Of a stretch of DNA of 64,000 nt, positions 28,446 through 41,156 are shown in pieces. Every line of letters starts with the position of its first letter. Within the stretch, counting starts at the first letter, position 1. Origin of the DNA: Siphonodentalium dalli (Eukaryota; Mollusca; Scaphopoda; Gadilida; Siphonodentaliidae); the NCBI GenBank assembly GCA_032622095.1, contig CP136068.1, positions 149,865,365 to 149,929,364 on the forward strand, read 5' to 3'. The position numbers and the translations under genes are program-made. Under the pieces are notes generated by a model. That model was not told where the DNA came from and ran no database searches. It saw only the letters and a list, made by a program, of their open reading frames with translations.

Positions 28446-29453
28446 TCTATTTATTACATGATCCTACCCTTATTCCATTCAATGAACCCATTCAATAAAT
28501 TGTGATATTAAACGTTCATTTAATAACAAGAAGTAGTGCCAGGTGACCTTTGACTTCTGGTTTGTCGTCTGTTTAATTTTGTATGCTACGTCTCAAAATA
28601 CTATAATGAATGAAAAGTTTGAAAAGTTATGTCATTAAATATGCGCCATTAAGCACAACAAAGAGTCCTTATTTATCAGGGACTATTTCTTTACGTGGGC
28701 AAACAACGCAAAGTTACGTGAAACGTCATTGCATGCCTTATATAAGCAGATGTTAGTTTAGCATCCCATTTGTTCATTTAAGCATGTTTTGTCGAGGTTT
28801 TAGATCATGTAATAAATAGAATTTACAAATCGTCCCCAGTTTATAGTGGAATTTAAAAAACTCGTCCAGTAAATTAGGTCTGATCTGTAAATTCCGCTAT
28901 AAACTGGGGACTCGTTGTACATGTAGATCCTCTACCGGTATATAATCTGTCATGATGACGTGCTTCAACTGCCTGAACATCCCTCGAGATGAATAAAAGT
29001 CAATGAGACTACTCCAATGTATAGATTTATAACTGAATGGGAGAATCCATTCTAGAACAGATGGGTTAATGTTGTAGTCCCCCTGCGGAATATACTGATT
29101 GACTACAATTTAGGGCCGGAAATTGAACTAAAATGAAGATATTAAAGAATGATGGACATCTAGAAAAGAGAGTGAAGTTGAGAATATTGAATCAATGTTG
29201 GCGTTTAACTTCGATATAACAGAAGATTCGCGACAGATTTGTATGCCCGCGCAGACAGTATAGAATTCTCACATCAGTCAGTATGGATAAAAGTACGGAT
29301 AATTAGGGAATTAAAGTCGCCTGTCGACCATAATTATTGGGGTCGTACTGATCTGAATGGCTGGAGGCTATGAAATGGAAATCAATGACATTTAAAGGCC
29401 TGTGGCGGATTGGTGCCTCAAATTATATCTACCAATTCTCGATTGTGTCACTT
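28446..29453. other. Spacer with a short inverted repeat and a family G piece
   Basis: CGTCCCCAGTTTATAGTGGA at 28831 is inverted at 28889-28913. 28975-29066 is a family G fragment (CCCTCGAGATGAATAAAAGT, GGGAGAATCCATTCTAGAAC). Otherwise nothing recognised. Confidence 0.45.
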
Positions 29454-29765
29454 CAGGGACCAGCCTAGAGGGCGATTTGGGGGAGATACAGTAATGCCCT
29501 AAATAATCAACTCCCTGCACAGCAGAATCATGCATAATTTTTCAGGATTTAGTCGGAAATATGGCTTGTTGCCATTCATCGGAAAGCTCTCAGTGAGAAC
29601 TTTCCGATGAATTGCAACAAGCCATATTTCCGACTAAATCCTGAAAGTTACCCATTATTCTACTGTGGTTAAGGAGTCGATTATTTAGGGCATTACTGTA
29701 TCTTCTCCTCAAATTGTAACACTTCTCCCTAATTTGTCCCAGGGAGAAGTGAATTCTCTCTCATA
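29454..29765 (+). mobile_element. hAT-type MITE fragment split by a family B palindrome
   Basis: CAGGGACCAGCCTAGAGGGC matches the left end of the element at 61729, and CACTTCTCCCTAATTTGTCC its interior; the family B copy lies between them. Confidence 0.6.
29489..29698. mobile_element. Family B palindromic mariner-type MITE
   Basis: CAGTAATGCCCTAAATAATC to GGGCATTACTG with TA at 29487-29488 and 29699-29700. Confidence 0.88.
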
Positions 29766-30313
29766 TACCAGTATGCATTTGGCCCAGCAGCATATTAAAA
29801 CTGTATTTTCGGTTTATAATTTGTGTCCTTATATTATTATCAGTTTATAACAGGAGCTTGGAATTTGATCAATAACTAAAAAATCTGTAAAAGTCTGCAT
29901 AATAATTACTGTAGAGATGTTAAATCATCAGATGTTGCATCAGCAAGACTTAATGAAGTCATAAAAATGATCAAATCAGAGATAAAAAAAAAATTCCAAT
30001 CTTTCTTCAAAACATTTTCGCATAATTAAAGATTGCGCAGTTTGTTAGAATAACGAAGAAGGCACAATTTTCTACACTGCATCCTCAAACTTGGTCGGAT
30101 ATATTCCACGTACGCGAGTTTTGATAGCTCTGCTCCAAATATTACAAAGGCATAATTTGGAAGTTCAAATAAGTGGTGATCGTTTAGAGTACGTCAAATG
30201 CTGGCAAGTTTACCTGGTACGTTTTTCAGGCATTTCGTCATAGAAAACAATATGGTGCCATCATATGAACGGCAACATGCATGCATAGAAAATCCATCTT
30301 TATTATAAAGCTA
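29766..30313. other. Spacer, nothing recognised
   Basis: AT-rich; no frame or shared repeat seen. Confidence 0.4.
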
Positions 30314-30527
30314 CAGTAATGCCCTAAATAATCGACTCCTTAACCACAGCAGAATTATGGCTAACTTTTCAGGATTTAGTCGGAAATATGGCTTGTTGAC
30401 ATTCATCAGTAAGATCTCAGTGAGAGCTTTCCGAACAATGGCAACAAGCCATATTTCCGACTAAATTTCTGAAATGTTACCCATAATTCTGCAGTGGTTA
30501 AGGAGTCGATTATTTAGAGCATTACTG
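30314..30527. mobile_element. Family B palindromic mariner-type MITE
   Basis: CAGTAATGCCCTAAATAATC to GAGCATTACTG, TA on both sides; several mismatches in the centre mark it as older. Confidence 0.86.
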
Positions 30528-30697
30528 TATAACGACATGAGAATTAATATTTCGGTAGTTCCACATGTTGCAGTGCTAGTATGCTACATATATTTGCCTT
30601 CAAATTCCTGTATGGTTGATCTTACGCGATAAGTTTACAGGCAGATTTTGGTAGCATCACTACAGGTGATCGATCACAGTGCAAACGTGCCAGTGTG

Positions 30698-30830
30698 TGA
30701 ACCTTGTAAGCCAGTGAATTCTCTTATATATGCGAGAATCCCAATTGGAGACTCGCATATATGTATAAGAGAATGACTGGCACAGGATCTTTAATGCTGC
30801 ACCAGCGCAGCTCCAGTCATGAAATGGTTA
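30698..30830 (+). mobile_element. TTAA MITE family F, right half
   Basis: CCTTGTAAGCCAGTGAATTC, one core, ATCTTTAATGCTGCACCAGC, GTCATGAAATGGTTA end. Confidence 0.65.
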
Positions 30831-31656
30831 CAGTCTGGATCCGACCTAGTCAATATTGACTAATGCAGTGATAATGGATTTCTAATGACAGGGCATTTCA
30901 TAATCCAGGAATCAATCAGTGGAATTAACGCTATAAAAAACGAACTTCCAGGGACTTTAACCTCATTTTAGCAATTGGGTCATAAATTTTGGTCAATATT
31001 GACACGTCTCACATCGATGGTGGATAAACATGAGAAAGGAACTAATTCAAATGATCAATACGTAGATAAATAACATGACTTTTATGACACGCCAGTAATG
31101 ATGGACCCGTCAACAAGGACATTGATATTGATTGAACTATGAGAGTGATATCAGGGCTGGATAGGGTGCCTCTCATGTTAGAAGGCCTGGCAAATCCTTA
31201 ATTCAACTACTATATTGGAATGGTATGGGCGACCCAATAATCAGAGTGCTGTGTAGTTAAATCAGCATTTAATATATAATAGCTGCTCAATATATCAAAG
31301 CTTTCTGCCACTGGCCTTCATCAGTGATGATCCAAAATACACTTTTGGCTACATGTTACAAGATTACTTCTCTAAATAAGAATCCGTTGAATACTGTGCA
31401 TCAAAATTGTATTGTCAAAAGGTCAGAGATTCACATTGACGCAAACACGTTGGTGTGAGAATTGAAACATCTGCCGTTTCTCTTCTCTAAGACCGGAATA
31501 TTCAGGCTGATCAGTTAAAGATGGGCTGAGATATAGCACATTTTCCAAGGGACGTGATGACGAAATTTATGTCACCTAAAGTACATGATAGATATATAAG
31601 ATACTTTAAAGATAGTGTGAGCCACTTGCATCAATAAATCAACGAAACTCTATATA
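30831..31656. other. Spacer, nothing recognised
   Basis: No coding frame or repeat identified. Confidence 0.4.
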
Positions 31657-31851
31657 CAGTAATGCTCTAAGTAATCGACTTCTTAACCACAGCAGGATTT
31701 AGTCGGAAATATGGCTTGTTGCCATTCATCGGAAAGCTCTCAGGGAGAGCTTTCCCATGAATGGCAACAAGCCATATTTCCGACTAAAAATTCTGAAAAG
31801 TTACCCATAATTCTGCTGTGGTTAAGCAGTCGATTAATTAGGGCATTACTG
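31657..31851. mobile_element. Family B palindrome, left arm shortened
   Basis: CAGTAATGCTCTAAGTAATC to GGGCATTACTG with TA flanks; the AATTATGGGTAACTTTTC part is missing from the left arm. Confidence 0.83.
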
Positions 31852-32151
31852 TACCTGTAGACCCATAGTTTTGAAAGGCAATCCCCTTGTCCTAGTAATA
31901 ATACCTAGTGATGCAGAATATGAATGAGAAATGTCACCTCGAGATATATCTTAAATATTCCTGAAACTGATGAGGTTCGATTGTAAATCAGTTCTAATAC
32001 ACATATTTCTGTGCTTGATATTAGCACTCAGAGATGTGCTCTACACATACAGCCTACAGGTATACTTTTAGTTCACAATTAGAACTTGGTCTATTATCAT
32101 GGCAGACTTCCTTTGGGTCTGGCTTTAATAAAATTGCTGATTATCAAGATA

Positions 32152-32332
32152 CAGTAATGCTCTAAGTAATCGACTTCTTAACCACAGCCAAATTATGGGT
32201 AACTTTTCAGGATTTAGTCGGAAATATGGCTTGTTGCATTTATTGGAAAGCTCTCCCCGAGAGCTTTCCAATGAATGGCAACAAGCCATATTTCTGACTA
32301 AATCCTGAAAAGTTACCCATAATTTTGCTGTC
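32152..32332. mobile_element. Family B palindrome, right end missing
   Basis: CAGTAATGCTCTAAGTAATC start; right arm stops at CATAATTTTGCTG. Confidence 0.78.
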
Positions 32333-33077
32333 TACAGATTTCCACTTTGTGACACCGAGCCAATGTGTACAGTACAATTTGTTTCAGTTCTGTAACATTG
32401 GTTCTGAGATTTGCCTGGGCCAAAATATAGCCAACAAAATTTCTTTTTGCCTAGGTATTTGCCTCGGTTCAGCCGATAGCCGATGTTAATTAACAGGATT
32501 GAACATACATATAATAATATTACAATCACAACACTAAATTTGTGAATCTATCTACCTTGAGCAGGATTACTAGACGCACTATGAACGAGATAACATTATC
32601 CTTGTGGTATTAAGCTCACATAATCCTTGTAATTAGTCCCAGTTACGCAGCATGGGTGCGAGAAATGTCACCCACGAGATGTATCTTATATAATCCTGCA
32701 ACTGTTGATGTTCTCCTGTAAATCATAACTAATCTCCGTCACCATTTAAGCTCCATCACTTTGGCGAGTGCGACTGACAGCACAAGCCAATTATTGAGAA
32801 GTATTACATGAAGTTCGCTCTTCTTCTGTAATTACCGATAAATGCCTGGAGAATGAGCTCAGAAGACATGCTGGGATATTAACAATGGTTTAGTGTTATA
32901 ACCGATAAGTAACAATAAGAATGCATTCTACATCGACTGCTGTTCATTAGGCAAGACAGATTCACACGGCCTCCGCTTCACAATCAATGAATGACATGTC
33001 GACAACGATATGAATCTGCTTCAGGAATCGGGGTAGCATCTAGACTTTACCCATTTCTTTACTAAATACCAAGTCTG
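32333..33077. other. Spacer, nothing recognised
   Basis: AT-rich with no feature identified. Confidence 0.4.
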
Positions 33078-33435
33078 GATATAGTGTGTCTGTCGTTTGC
33101 AGAATGATGTCCCCAGAGGGAGAATTTAGTGATGCTATCCTGCACCTCTATGGGAGACCAGGATCAGTTTCCCAGTTGAAGTTGGTAATGTTCACCTCGA
33201 TTATGCATTTTATCTTCTGCAAATTAGGGGATATAGAAACTTAAATTCCCAGAAGGGAAAAAGTAACTAAAACTATTGTTGAATTCAGACTACAGATACT
33301 TCCCAGAAGATGAGGCCTAAGCAGAATGAGGTCCCCAGAGGGTAAATTTGGTGATGCTAGCCAGCTGTGCGGGATAGCATCACTAAATTCACCCTCTGGG
33401 GGACCTCATTCTATGACAGATGACAGATGCACTAT
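33078..33435 (+). mobile_element. Foldback family C, near full length
   Basis: GTGTGTCTGTCGTTTGCAGA at the left, AAGTTGGTAATGTTCACC middle, full second hairpin at 33328-33410 (AGAATGAGGTCCCCAGAGGG / CCCTCTGGGGGACCTCATTC). Confidence 0.75.
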
Positions 33436-34057
33436 TTGTGGGCTAACTAAACACTCATACACCTGTATGAAAGCATAATTTCCATTGGGAAAAAGGCAAT
33501 TCTGAATGTTTCGCTCTTCGCCCTCCAGTGTTTCTGCCACCTGCTTTATCAGATATAGAATATGATACAATGTACTCCATATGATGCTTTAAATTCTTCA
33601 ATCAGAATATCCCCGCAGGTAAATATATTTGGCATATGAACCGTGATGAACAAAACACACTGTACTGTGCTAAGTAATTGACCAAGTAACTGTGGTTATC
33701 ATGCGTTTATAACTGTGGTAAAACCATAACTGCACCACAATTGGCGGTTCTGACCGTTCTGTGATTGCTGTGGCACGGTGATTAAATGCGGTAAAGAAAA
33801 CCTGCTTATATTCCTGGACTGTGGATGTACTGTAGCTGACTGCTGCCTGTCGGCCAATTTCATTTCTATGACATATATAAATTTGCATTGTATCATTTTG
33901 TACGGGAATTTACTGTTTCATACCAGTTGAAAATTTCATTGGGATGGACATCGCTGATGATGACATGAATATTTTAAACCAACAAGGAAAACCGGACTAA
34001 GAATCTATTTTTGAGCTTGTCAGTGATTCCAGGAAAAAAGACATCTTTAATAACCAT

Positions 34058-34322
34058 TTCTATACTAAATACTCATTGACAAGTAGTTATTCCTTAGGAA
34101 ATGTTCAGATAATAAGTTCAGCCGACAACCATAGGTAATTTGTTGAACTTATTATCTAACATTTCCGACCAATGAATAGGAATTTTCATCAATTGTGTTA
34201 TCTATTCATCTGTCGTGTACTTATATTTCCTGAAAACCCCTCCAGATGAATAACAGTTAGACCATTCCATTGCATACTTTACAACTGAATGCAAGATATA
34301 CCATTCAGTAGAGAGAGGGTTA
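34058..34322 (-). mobile_element. Dispersed repeat family G, near full length
   Basis: TTTCTATACTAAATACTCAT, GGAAATGTTCAGATAATAAG with an inverted partner, CCCCTCCAGATGAATAACAG, ends CATTCAGTAGAGAGAGGGTTAA. Confidence 0.6.
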
Positions 34323-34736
34323 AATGTGTATTCAGGGCTTCAGACTCTGCTATCTATATATATATATAAAAGAGTAGGATCTGTCTCTCCATATGTTCAA
34401 AATTTTTCTCCCAGAACCCTGGACTGATTTCCACAAAATTTGGTGCGGTGACTCGGGGCACCCCGGTGGATGTTATAACAGCAATAGTTTTACAAATTGT
34501 TTATATATAAAAATAATAATTTAATTTATAATTTTTTTTTTTAAATACAAAATGTTTAAAAGATCAAAATGTGCGCGAAACGCAAACGAAAGAATTGTAT
34601 TACAGATCTCGACTCTATCTTATCTCTGGAAATTAAAATGAAAATCAGATTAAAGGTCTTATGGCCAATGTATTTTGAAAGATAAAATCTTTTTTTTTCA
34701 CTTATTAATTGTAATAATCCCACAGGGGATTATACA
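34323..34736. other. Spacer, possible start of a further Helitron
   Basis: TCTATATATATATATAAAAG followed by GATCTGTCTCTCC (34351 on) resembles the Helitron 5' ends at 53057-54677, but no matching CTAG hairpin end was found. Weak. Confidence 0.2.
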
Positions 34737-34905
34737 CCACTTTCATAAGTAGGTGACACACCACTATATCCACTTTCATAAGTAGGTGACACACCACTAT
34801 ATCCACTTTCATAAGTAGGTGACACACCACTATATCCACTTTCATAAGTAGGTGACACACCACTATATCCACTTTCATAAGTATTTGACACACCACTATA
34901 TCCAA
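34737..34905 (+). repeat. 33-bp minisatellite, five units
   Basis: CCACTTTCATAAGTAGGTGA and CACACCACTATAT repeat at 33-bp steps; a multiple of three, so the frame stays open on the minus strand without being a gene. Confidence 0.88.
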
Positions 34906-35261
34906 TTTTATTATACCTCACTTTAACTAGGCGATACTCAATTGCGGAAGTAAATTCTTGTTGAAATGTGCTATATATCATCCGACGCCCTGATCAATAT
35001 CACTACCAGCTTATCCTGTCATACGGTTGGTATCAAGTATTAAGCCCAGTATTCAGCACTCCTCCGGCAAAGTGCTTCATATCGAGTATATTCCTCCCCG
35101 ACCAAGATTAAACTGTTATGTTTACTCAGTTCTGAAACTTCTGCTGACTCTGTCAAGAAGATATGTTTGCCGATGAAACCTACATGGGTATTCATATAAT
35201 TGTCATTGATCGGAAGCTAGAACACAGTGTCGTCACATAAATGCTATCCCCAGGGGTGCCA

Positions 35262-35580
35262 ATTACAACAACATGCATCTATTCGTAGACGTACACTGTA
35301 ACTTGACAAGGACAATGTGGACGATCAACTTCATCAATATCATATTGGAGTGGATGTTTCCAATCGCCAATTACAATGACATGCATCTATTCGTATACGT
35401 ACACCGTAACTTGACAAGGACAATGGGGATGATCAACTTCATCGATATCATAGCAGTGAGGAGGTTTCCAATCGCCAATTACAACGACAGACATCTATTC
35501 ATATAGTGCACTGTAATTTGAGAAGTACAACAGAGATGATCATAGGCCTAATACTTTCATCGATATCTGATAACATGGAT
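35262..35580 (+). repeat. ~108-bp tandem repeat, three units
   Basis: CGCCAATTACAATGACATGC, ACGTACAC(T/C)GTAACTTGACA and GATCAACTTCATC recur three times; a further fragment is at 35905. Confidence 0.7.
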
Positions 35581-35641
35581 ATTCCACAATTCTGAGATGT
35601 TTTTGTATCTAGAATTAGAAATACATGTAATGGTTGAAGTA

Positions 35642-35816
35642 CAGTAATGCCCTAAGTAATCGACTCTTTAACTACAGCAGAATTATGGGTAACTTTTCAG
35701 GATTTAGTCGGAAATAGAGCTTTGCGATGGATGGCAAGCCATATTTCCGACTAAATCCTGAAAAGTTACCCATAATTCTGCTGTAGTTAAAGAGTCGATT
35801 ACTTAAGGCATTACTA
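35642..35816. mobile_element. Family B palindrome with shortened centre
   Basis: CAGTAATGCCCTAAGTAATC to AGGCATTACTA, TA flanks; the outer arms match exactly (both carry the AGAGTCGATTA change). Confidence 0.83.
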
Positions 35817-36944
35817 TAGTGATAATTTTATTCAGTATTCATTTGGAGGGGTGTTCAGGAATAATAAGCATATAGTGACAGACAATACAAAGTGCAGAAG
35901 TGGTGTGGATGTTTCAAATCGTCAATTACACTGACATGCATCTATGTGCAGAGCTACATGGACATGTATACAAAAACAAAAAAAACAGAAAAATTAGATA
36001 ATTTATTTTTAAAATAAAAATGTTCAATTAAATTGTCAAAATGTGCACAAAGCACACAATGGGCCGCCACTTAATAAAGGCTCTGTCTAAGATCAAAATG
36101 AGTGCAAAGCACACAAAGGGAGGCCCCTAATGCTCAAAAGGGCGGCAGTAATAAAGACTCCAGAAGGCAGCTTGTTTCAGCTAGTTTTATATACATTCAC
36201 TATGTATATACAATATTATTGAAAATGACAGAGAATGCCTCAAAGTGGCGAACTAGCTCAGCTGGCGATGGAGAGCTGGTTCAGTTCATATATTCATCGC
36301 CTTTGTTCACCCTTTCATAATAATCCGATGCAAACTACTGAAGTGCCATTCAATGCCAGCTGTGAAACACTTGGTACATCTCTCCATGATATAAATGATA
36401 ACTGACAATCTGTGTACTTATGACAACTGTGTCATATATTATTCAATGCTATCATGATTTCTTTCACAAAGTGAGACTGTGGGGGAAATAAAACAATTCA
36501 TTCATGTATTGAATTAAAATTATTGTTTGAAGCCATGGTTGTTTTGTGACACAGTGGTTAAAATGTGAAGCTTTTGTGTGGTTTTCTATACACCTCAGTA
36601 TGGAACCCATCACAACGTATTGTATTAATCCTTTATTATACACAATTTGTAAGATTTTGTGCCATGTTCAATATTCCATCCATGATATGACATGGTATTT
36701 CACTGCTCAATAGAAACCTACAAACATCACTCCGCAGAGTAAGTTCACCAGACAATGGAATCAATTTGCCTGTGGTTTTTCCCGAGATCACAGGGGGTGG
36801 GGTGTGGTGAGGGGTGTGAGGATCAAACAATATTTTCTGAGCATGTATTAGGGGTGGGTTGGTGGTCAAGAGGACCCAAAAAAAAAATTTCAGAAGCTCC
36901 AAAACAATATTTTTGCCTTAAAACTTAAAGAGATAATGTAATTT
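35817..36944. other. Spacer with small repeats
   Basis: 35828-35905 is a family G piece. 36050-36130 holds a doubled GCAAAGCACACAA motif. 36252-36290 (ACTAGCTCAGCTGGCGATGG) looks faintly like a tRNA A-box region. No gene seen. Confidence 0.4.
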
Positions 36945-37200
36945 TAAAGACATATTATGGACTTGTTCATGTTCGTGAAACTGATAAGTTACAATGCAGG
37001 TGCTATGCCAACTGGAGGAATGTAGCATTCTACAAACATCACAGAAAATATCAAGAAAATCGACCGAATCGCTCCATAGAAAACATCGTCTGAACTACGC
37101 TCATTTGTAAATATTTACTTCTTGATTTGGGTCACATCTATCGACGACAAACAAACGAAAATGATTTTGCCATCGAGAGTCACTGCATTTAATTAATATA
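36945..37200 (+). repeat. Dispersed repeat, copy of 3395-3645
   Basis: AAAGACATATTATGGACTTG, GAAACTGATAAGTTA, CTCCATAGAAAACAT and TGCATTTAATTAATATA in the same order. Confidence 0.65.
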
Positions 37201-37228
37201 TAATAAATACTGTGTACATGTATGTAGT

Positions 37229-37395
37229 CAAACAACGATAAACGACTTGGAAACCAATTAACCCTGGATTACAAACAACGATAAACAACAAAAAAGACTC
37301 GGAAACCAAATTAATTAACCCTGGAATCCAAACAACAATGAACGGCTCGGAAATCAATTAACCCTGGATTACAAACAATAAACAACAATAAACCA
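37229..37395 (+). repeat. ~57-bp imperfect repeat, three units
   Basis: AACAACGATAAAC.AC, GACTCGGAAACCAA and TTAACCCTGGA recur three times with length changes. Confidence 0.6.
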
Positions 37396-37587
37396 AAGGA
37401 ATTAACTCTGACTTTGAAAAATGTACATTGAAAGAACTAAGTCTGCCATACATTTACATATACATGTAGATGTATAGTAAACAACGAGATTTACTCAGCA
37501 GACTGCATTTACAATCACTGTGAAAATCTACTGTCTGACCAGATAACCCTAATAGCTGGGAAATAGACCTATCTCAAATCAGCTACT

Positions 37588-39239
37588 TCCAGGACAGAGA
37601 GACCAGTCTCAGGCCAATGATTACCACTGGGCGAAGTAATCCAATGTCCAGGACAGAGAGACCAGTCTCAGGCCAATGATTACCACTGGGCGAAGTAATC
37701 CAATGTCCAGGACAGAGAGACCAGTCTCAGGCCAATGATTACCACTGGGCAAAGTAATCCAATGTCCAGGACAGAGAGACCAGTCTCAGGCCAATGATTA
37801 CCACTGGGCAAAGTAATCCAATGTCCAGGACAGAGAGACCAGTCTCAGGCCAATGATTACCACTGGGCAAAGTAATCCAATGTCCAGGACAGAGAGACCA
37901 GTCTCAGGCCAATGATTACCACTGGTCAAAGTAATCCAATGCCCAGGACAGAGAGACCAGTCTCAGGCCAATGATTACCACTGGGCAAAGTAATCCAATG
38001 CCCAGGACAGAGAGACCAGTCTCAGGCCAATGATTACCACTGGGCAAAGTAATCCAATGCCCAGGACAGAGAGACCAGTCTCAGGCCAATGATTACCACT
38101 GGGCAAAGTAATCCAATGTCCAGGACAGAGAGACCAGTCTCAGGCCAATGATTACCACTGGGCAAAGTAATCCAATGTCCAGGACAGAGAGACCAGTCTC
38201 AGGCCAATGATTACCACTGGGCAAAGTAATCCAATGTCCAGGACAGAGAGACCAGTCTCAGGCCAATGATTACCACTGGTCAAAGTAATCCAATGCCCAG
38301 GACAGAGAGACCAGTCTCAGGCCAATGATTACCACTGGGCAAAGTAATCCAATGTCCAGGACAGAGAGACCAGTCTCAGGCCAATGATTACCACTGGTCA
38401 AAGTAATCCAATGCCCAGGACAGAGAGACCAGTCTCAGGCCAATGATTACCACTGGGCGAAGTAATCCAATGCCCAGGACAGAGAGACCAGTCTCAGGCC
38501 AATGATTACCACTGGGCAAAGTAATCCAATGTCCAGGACAGAGAGACCAGTCTCAGGCCAATGATTACCACTGGGCGAAGTAATCCAATGCCCAGGACAG
38601 AGAGACCAGTCTCAGGCCAATGATTACCACTGGGCAAAGTAATCCAATGCCCAGGACAGAGAGACCAGTCTCAGGCCAATGATTACCACTGGGCGAAGTA
38701 ATCCAATGCCCAGGACAGAGAGACCAGTCTCAGGCCAATGATTACCACTGGGCAAAGTAATCCAATGCCCAGGACAGAGAGACCAGTCTCAGGCCAATGA
38801 TTACCACTGGGCAAAGTAATCCAATGTCCAGGACAGAGAGACCAGTCTCAGGCCAATGATTACCACTGGTCAAAGTAATCCAATGTCCAGGACAGAGAGA
38901 CCAGTCTCAGGCCAATGTTTACCACTGGGCAAAGTAATCCAATGCCCAGGACAGAGAGACAGGTCTCAGGCCAATGATTACCACTGGGCAAAGTAATCCA
39001 ATGTCCAGGACAGAGAGACAGGTCTCAGGCCAATGATTACCACTGGGCAAAGTAATCCAATGCCCAGGACAGAGAGACCAGTCTCAGGCCAATGATTACC
39101 ACTGGGCGAAGTAATCCAATGTCCAGGACAGAGAGACCAGTCTCAGACCAATGATTACCACTGGGCAAAGTAATCCAATGTCCAGGACAGAGAGACCAGT
39201 CTCAGGACAATGATTACCACTGGGCAAAGTAATCCAATG
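37588..39239 (+). repeat. 59-bp minisatellite, 28 units
   Basis: GGACAGAGAGACCAGTCTCA recurs every 59 bp without a break. Units differ mainly at two sites (TGTCCAGG/TGCCCAGG and GGGCGAAG/GGGCAAAG/GGTCAAAG). The patterns of these variants run in short blocks, a sign of recent unequal exchange. Confidence 0.93.
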
Positions 39240-39258
39240 AAATAGCAGATGACTTTTT

Positions 39259-40303
39259 AATCAAAATACTAATACACATCCCAGTAAGGTTCAATTATCG
39301 AACAGATAATGGTACCGACCCCCTGATGGACAGACCCACCATGCACCACAGTGATAATATATTGGATGTGTCTGGAAACCTTGGCTTGCAGTCAATGACT
39401 TTTCTTATGACCAATTTCTGTCAAAATAGCTTTGTTAAGGACAGTCTCAATTGTTTACCAATGTCTGGAAACCTTTGACAAACTTATGTTGAAGTCATTG
39501 CAGGACTGTCTCATTTAAGAATCATATTAGTGTTCCTCATGGTTATATCCCTTATAACATACTGACCGAGTGTGTGTTAACATTCCTCTCCCCAACACCT
39601 CATTGGCAATTATAAGCCTTTCTAATGATACACCTCAACTTGGTTGGACCTTGGTTGGACTTCAATAGTCTTTGAAATTGTTTGAAAAGAATTTAAATGA
39701 AACTTATGAAAACGATTTTGATTAAATCTACATTTACATTAGATCATGCCATGCAATGGTCTCTACTCTGGCTAACTCTCGTTAGCCAGATTTGAGATTC
39801 ATGGCATGATCTACATTTACATATACCGGTATATTAGGACAAGATATTTCTCAGAAGACTGAAATTAGACAATTCTTCTTTTTAATCAAATTTACTAATA
39901 CACAAATTAGTAAGATTAATTATAGAACAGAGAATGACCAAGACCCGCTGGTTGACAGACGCACCACGTACCACATTGATAATATATTCAATGTGGCTAG
40001 AAACCTTGGCTTGCAGTTAATGACTATTCTTATGGCCAATTTCATTCATAAAAGCTTGTCAAATACAGATGCAATTGTTTACCAATCTCTGGAAACCTTT
40101 GATGAACTTCTGTTGAAGTCATTGCAGGACTGTCTCATTTAAGAATCATATTAGTGTTCCTAATCGTTATATTCTTTATAACATACTGACCGAGAATGTG
40201 TTAACATTCCTCTCCCCAACATCTCATTAGCAATTATAAGCTTTTTTATGATGCACCTCAACTTGGTTGGTGGACTTATTCTTCGAATTTGTTCAAAAAG
40301 AAT
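39259..40303 (+). repeat. Two copies of a ~620-bp repeat
   Basis: CAGTAAGGTTCAATTATCGA, ATAATATATTGGATGTGTCT, GGAAACC...GCAGGACTGTCTCATTTAAG run from 39270 to 39720 and again, diverged, from 39880 to 40303. A third, shorter copy is at 41157-41400. Confidence 0.75.
39743..39812. mobile_element. Short foldback with AGATCATGCCATG ends
   Basis: AGATCATGCCATG at the left and CATGGCATGATCT at the right around CTCTGGCTAAC...GTTAGCCAGA. It looks like a deletion form of 40567-41105. Confidence 0.6.
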
Positions 40304-40554
40304 TTAACCCTTTGAGTGCCAGGTCCGATTTTTGTATCAACCCATATACCCTGTGCCAATGCATTCTCTTATATATGCGAGTCGACCATAGGTCGCCTCG
40401 CATATATAAGAGAATGCATTGGCCTAACAATTTTTTTTAATTTTTTTTTATTACAATTTTTTACAATTTTAATAATTTATTCTTATATTCTTTAACAGAC
40501 TTATTTTGTAGGTTTAGGGCCGATGAGATCGGCCCCTGGCACTCAAAGGGTTAA
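40304..40554 (+). mobile_element. TTAA MITE family E in the second ~620-bp copy
   Basis: TTAACCCTTTGAGTGCCAGG, core hairpin, GGGCCGATGAGATCGGCCCC, ends GGCACTCAAAGGGTTAA. The unfilled site can be compared with 39688-39730. Confidence 0.88.
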
Positions 40555-40566
40555 ATCTATATTTAC

Positions 40567-41105
40567 CTTAGATCATGCCATGAAGCTCTGCTCTGGCTAA
40601 TTCTCATAGATGTCATGTTCTACCAGTTCAAAACCTGTGAACGTTTTGATATTCTGACCCCTTCTGACAGGGAACTTTATAATATTGAACAAACAAGGCT
40701 GGGAATATAATTATTTGTTTACATTTGTTCCTCGATAATCTACTTCAAAGTTCGAGGTGATCCCAGATCGATATTGCATGCTTTTTAGTGACTTACATGT
40801 AAGTGAGCTGATATAGCAAAAAAAACATTTAATTATCCTGGAGAAATTCCAACAAGATTGTAAGTGGTGCAAAGAAAAATAGACAAGGAAGTCACTCAAA
40901 TAATGTAATCTTGAGCTGCATGGGACCTTTGCCTATTAAATGATGAATAAACTAGTAAGCAACAGGTATTAACACAATATATTCCCTGCTGAATTTTTCA
41001 ACTTTATAAGGTTTCCTGTCAATCTTCAAAAAGTTCCCAGGTTTTTAACTGGTGAAATATGATCTCTACAGGCGTTAGCCAGAGTAGAGATTCATGGCAT
41101 GATCT
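40567..41105. mobile_element. Longer element with AGATCATGCCATG inverted ends
   Basis: AGATCATGCCATGAAGCTCTGCTCTGGCTAA pairs with the inverted TTAGCCAGAGTAGAGATTCATGGCATGATCT (quoted in part: CATGGCATGATCT). A left-end fragment recurs at 46226. The minus-strand frame at 40711-40899 is not recognised. Confidence 0.55.
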
Positions 41106-41156
41106 AGATCTATATATAGATATATATTAAGACGAGATATTTCTCAAAAGACTGAA

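Noticed and set aside
34351-36130. Possible fourth Helitron starting TCTATATATATATATAAAAG
   Set aside because: No hairpin plus CTAG end was found downstream; only noted as weak.
36240-36300. tRNA-like A box (TAGCTCAGCTGGCGATGG)
   Set aside because: No cloverleaf or B box could be drawn; not reported as a tRNA.
37588-39239. Regular array that at first sight could be a CRISPR
   Set aside because: Units are contiguous 59-bp copies with no unique spacers, in animal DNA; a minisatellite.
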